Positions 24,069 through 24,957 of a stretch of DNA of 24,957 nucleotides are shown piece after piece. The stretch is from contig JAZNRH010000109.1 in assembly GCA_045590615.1 (NCBI GenBank), positions 1 through 24,957 of the forward strand, given 5' to 3'. A model generated the notes under the pieces. That model was given only the letters and a program-made list of their open reading frames with translations, was not told where the DNA came from and made no database searches. The stretch comes from RGIG6353 sp045590615. Its GTDB lineage: Bacteria; Bacillota; Clostridia; Oscillospirales; SIG627. Numbering within the stretch: position 1 is the stretch's first letter; every line of letters begins with the position of its first letter. A program made the translations under genes and the position numbers.

Positions 24069-24097
24069 AAAAAACCTCGTCATAAGACGAGATTTTT
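24069..24097. terminator. Intrinsic terminator after the SGNH hydrolase gene
   Basis: CTCGTC (24076-24081) and GACGAG (24086-24091) pair around a 4-base loop. On the minus strand six T follow (24069-24074), and on the plus strand five T follow, so it may act in both directions. It ends the sugar-metabolism transcript that enters from the right edge. Confidence 0.85.
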
Positions 24098-24156
24098 ATA
24101 CAAGTGTTTCAATTAAATGTTCGCACAAGCTGAACTTTACAAAAATAAAAACAAAA

Positions 24157-24792
24157 CTATACTTCCGTTTCCCATAAAGGAATATCTTTAAGTTTACTCC
24201 AAACAAAATTACCCATATTCAATCCCCCTAATTTGTTCAGATGGATATTGTCGAGTTGATATTCCTTGTTTTTCACTCTTGCATAACCAAATCCCGATTC
24301 GCAAAAAACATTTATAACGGGAACGGAGTTGAGTTTTGCAACAAGCTCTATTTTCTGCGCAAATTCAAATTGAGTGATTTTTCTTGTCGCAGTTTCTTTT
24401 TCGGGTGGAGTATCATTCCCACCTATCATTATTATTAATACAATCTGTGCCTTTGTGTTTTCTTGTAAGTATCTCAGGCATTGGTTGAGACAGCCACAAA
24501 ACGATTCATCGTCGGCATCATAGATTTCACCAACATTTTTCCCCTCATTGGGCAATACGTCTATCGTAATAAGATCGGCTTTCTCTTTACCGTCCTCTAA
24601 ATTCATAATTGCCGTTTTGGTATTCCCTTTTCCAAATCCGTCGGGGGTCAAAGAACCACCGGGAATTCCCTTGTTAACCACCCTTAATCCGGAAAGATTT
24701 TCAACAACCGGTACGTATTCCCCTTGCTGTATACTTGTCATAGAGGTTCCGTATGCATACCACAATTTATTTTCCCAATGGCTTTTAATCAT
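24157..24792 (-). CDS. SGNH/GDSL-family hydrolase
   Basis: This protein of 211 residues has the four SGNH blocks: GTS with the nucleophile Ser17, Gly41 in KGIPGG, GGND at 124-127, and DNIH (181-184) giving the catalytic Asp/His pair. These enzymes usually remove acyl groups from carbohydrates or lipids. There is no signal peptide, so it should be cytoplasmic. The ATG at 24792 has AAGGAG eight bases upstream and follows the stop of the preceding gene by one base. The preceding gene looks like a sugar-phosphate isomerase, which suggests deacetylation in a sugar-breakdown pathway. Confidence 0.82.
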   Translation of the reverse strand: MIKSHWENKLWYAYGTSMTSIQQGEYVPVVENLSGLRVVNKGIPGGSLTPDGFGKGNTKTAIMNLEDGKEKADLITIDVLPNEGKNVGEIYDADDESFCGCLNQCLRYLQENTKAQIVLIIMIGGNDTPPEKETATRKITQFEFAQKIELVAKLNSVPVINVFCESGFGYARVKNKEYQLDNIHLNKLGGLNMGNFVWSKLKDIPLWETEV

Positions 24793-24793
24793 A

Positions 24794-24957
24794 TTATATC
24801 TCCTTTTTATAATACTCAAATCTTTCAATCAGATGCTTTCCTATTTTCGCCATATATATTGCACTTTCTTTTCTCATACAAACAGGTACGTTGTTTACAA
24901 AGAGTCCTGCTTCATAATTAAGATTTCCTTCGTATCCTATTTCGGCAAAAGCCTTCA
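24794..24957 (-). CDS. Sugar-phosphate isomerase/epimerase-like TIM barrel, C-terminal end (partial)
   Basis: Only the last 54 residues are in the window. They begin KAFAEIGYEGNLNYEAGLFV and end IGKHLIERFEYYKKEI, a pattern typical of the end of xylose-isomerase-like TIM-barrel proteins. The gene continues past the right edge. It is translationally coupled to the SGNH hydrolase gene (TAA, T, ATG). Confidence 0.65.
   Translation of the reverse strand, partial: KAFAEIGYEGNLNYEAGLFVNNVPVCMRKESAIYMAKIGKHLIERFEYYKKEI

Noticed and set aside
23955..24083. N-terminal extension of the nitroreductase
   Set aside because: This stretch contains a perfect consensus promoter and overlaps the terminator, and the family begins at the ATG at 23954.

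Overview
The window looks like chromosome from a Gram-positive anaerobe of the Bacillota, most likely class Clostridia. The evidence is strong AGGAGG-type ribosome sites, sigma-A promoters with exact 17-nt spacers, a T-box leader in front of an aminoacyl-tRNA synthetase, a GatCAB operon, a single-chain iron-sulfur serine dehydratase, paired half-size ChrA proteins and a CcdA/TlpA/thioredoxin set. I cannot name a genus. Almost every gene is on the minus strand; only a lipoprotein-recG pair is on the plus strand.

Layout from low to high coordinates. (1) 1-320: two full 124-bp tandem repeat units and one truncated unit, each with palindromes, abutting the 3' end of gap (GAPDH). (2) 1459-5554: a surface-polysaccharide operon read right to left, with a membrane UDP-GlcNAc 4,6-dehydratase, UDP-GlcNAc 2-epimerase (wecB) and an N-acetylhexosamine-kinase-like phosphotransferase. 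(3) 5673-7148: an XRE-type DNA-binding domain fused to L-serine dehydratase, with a perfect palindrome over its predicted transcription start. (4) 7306-9797: a small lipoprotein overlapping recG, ending at a bidirectional terminator. (5) 9860-14813: T-box leader, aspS, gatC, gatA-like, gatB. (6) 14884-23398: a long run of tightly packed minus-strand genes: ccdA, a TlpA/ResA-like protein, trxA, a GH28-like protein, a metallo-beta-lactamase-fold protein, two half ChrA transporters, a CARF-nuclease of the Card1/Can2 (DUF1887) type, nicotinamidase-like pncA, nadE and an AEC-family permease. (7) 23451-24957: a nitroreductase with its own promoter, a terminator, an SGNH hydrolase and the 3' end of a sugar-phosphate-isomerase-like gene.

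The most unusual locus is aspS-gatCAB. Its GatA-like subunit (384 residues) keeps the amidase scaffold, but by motif alignment all three residues of the Lys/cis-Ser/Ser glutaminase triad are replaced (Asp17, Leu86, Ala110) and the N-terminus is short. GatB and GatC look intact. The T-box specifier reads best as the Asn codon AAC, and AspRS has His31, as reported for non-discriminating enzymes. The operon therefore appears to make Asn-tRNA(Asn), but its ammonia must come from something other than this subunit's own glutaminase.

The second candidate is a CARF-nuclease of a type normally linked to type III CRISPR signalling. No CRISPR array or cas gene is visible here, and the gene is translationally coupled to NAD salvage genes. 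All functional statements come from reading motifs by eye; no search was run.
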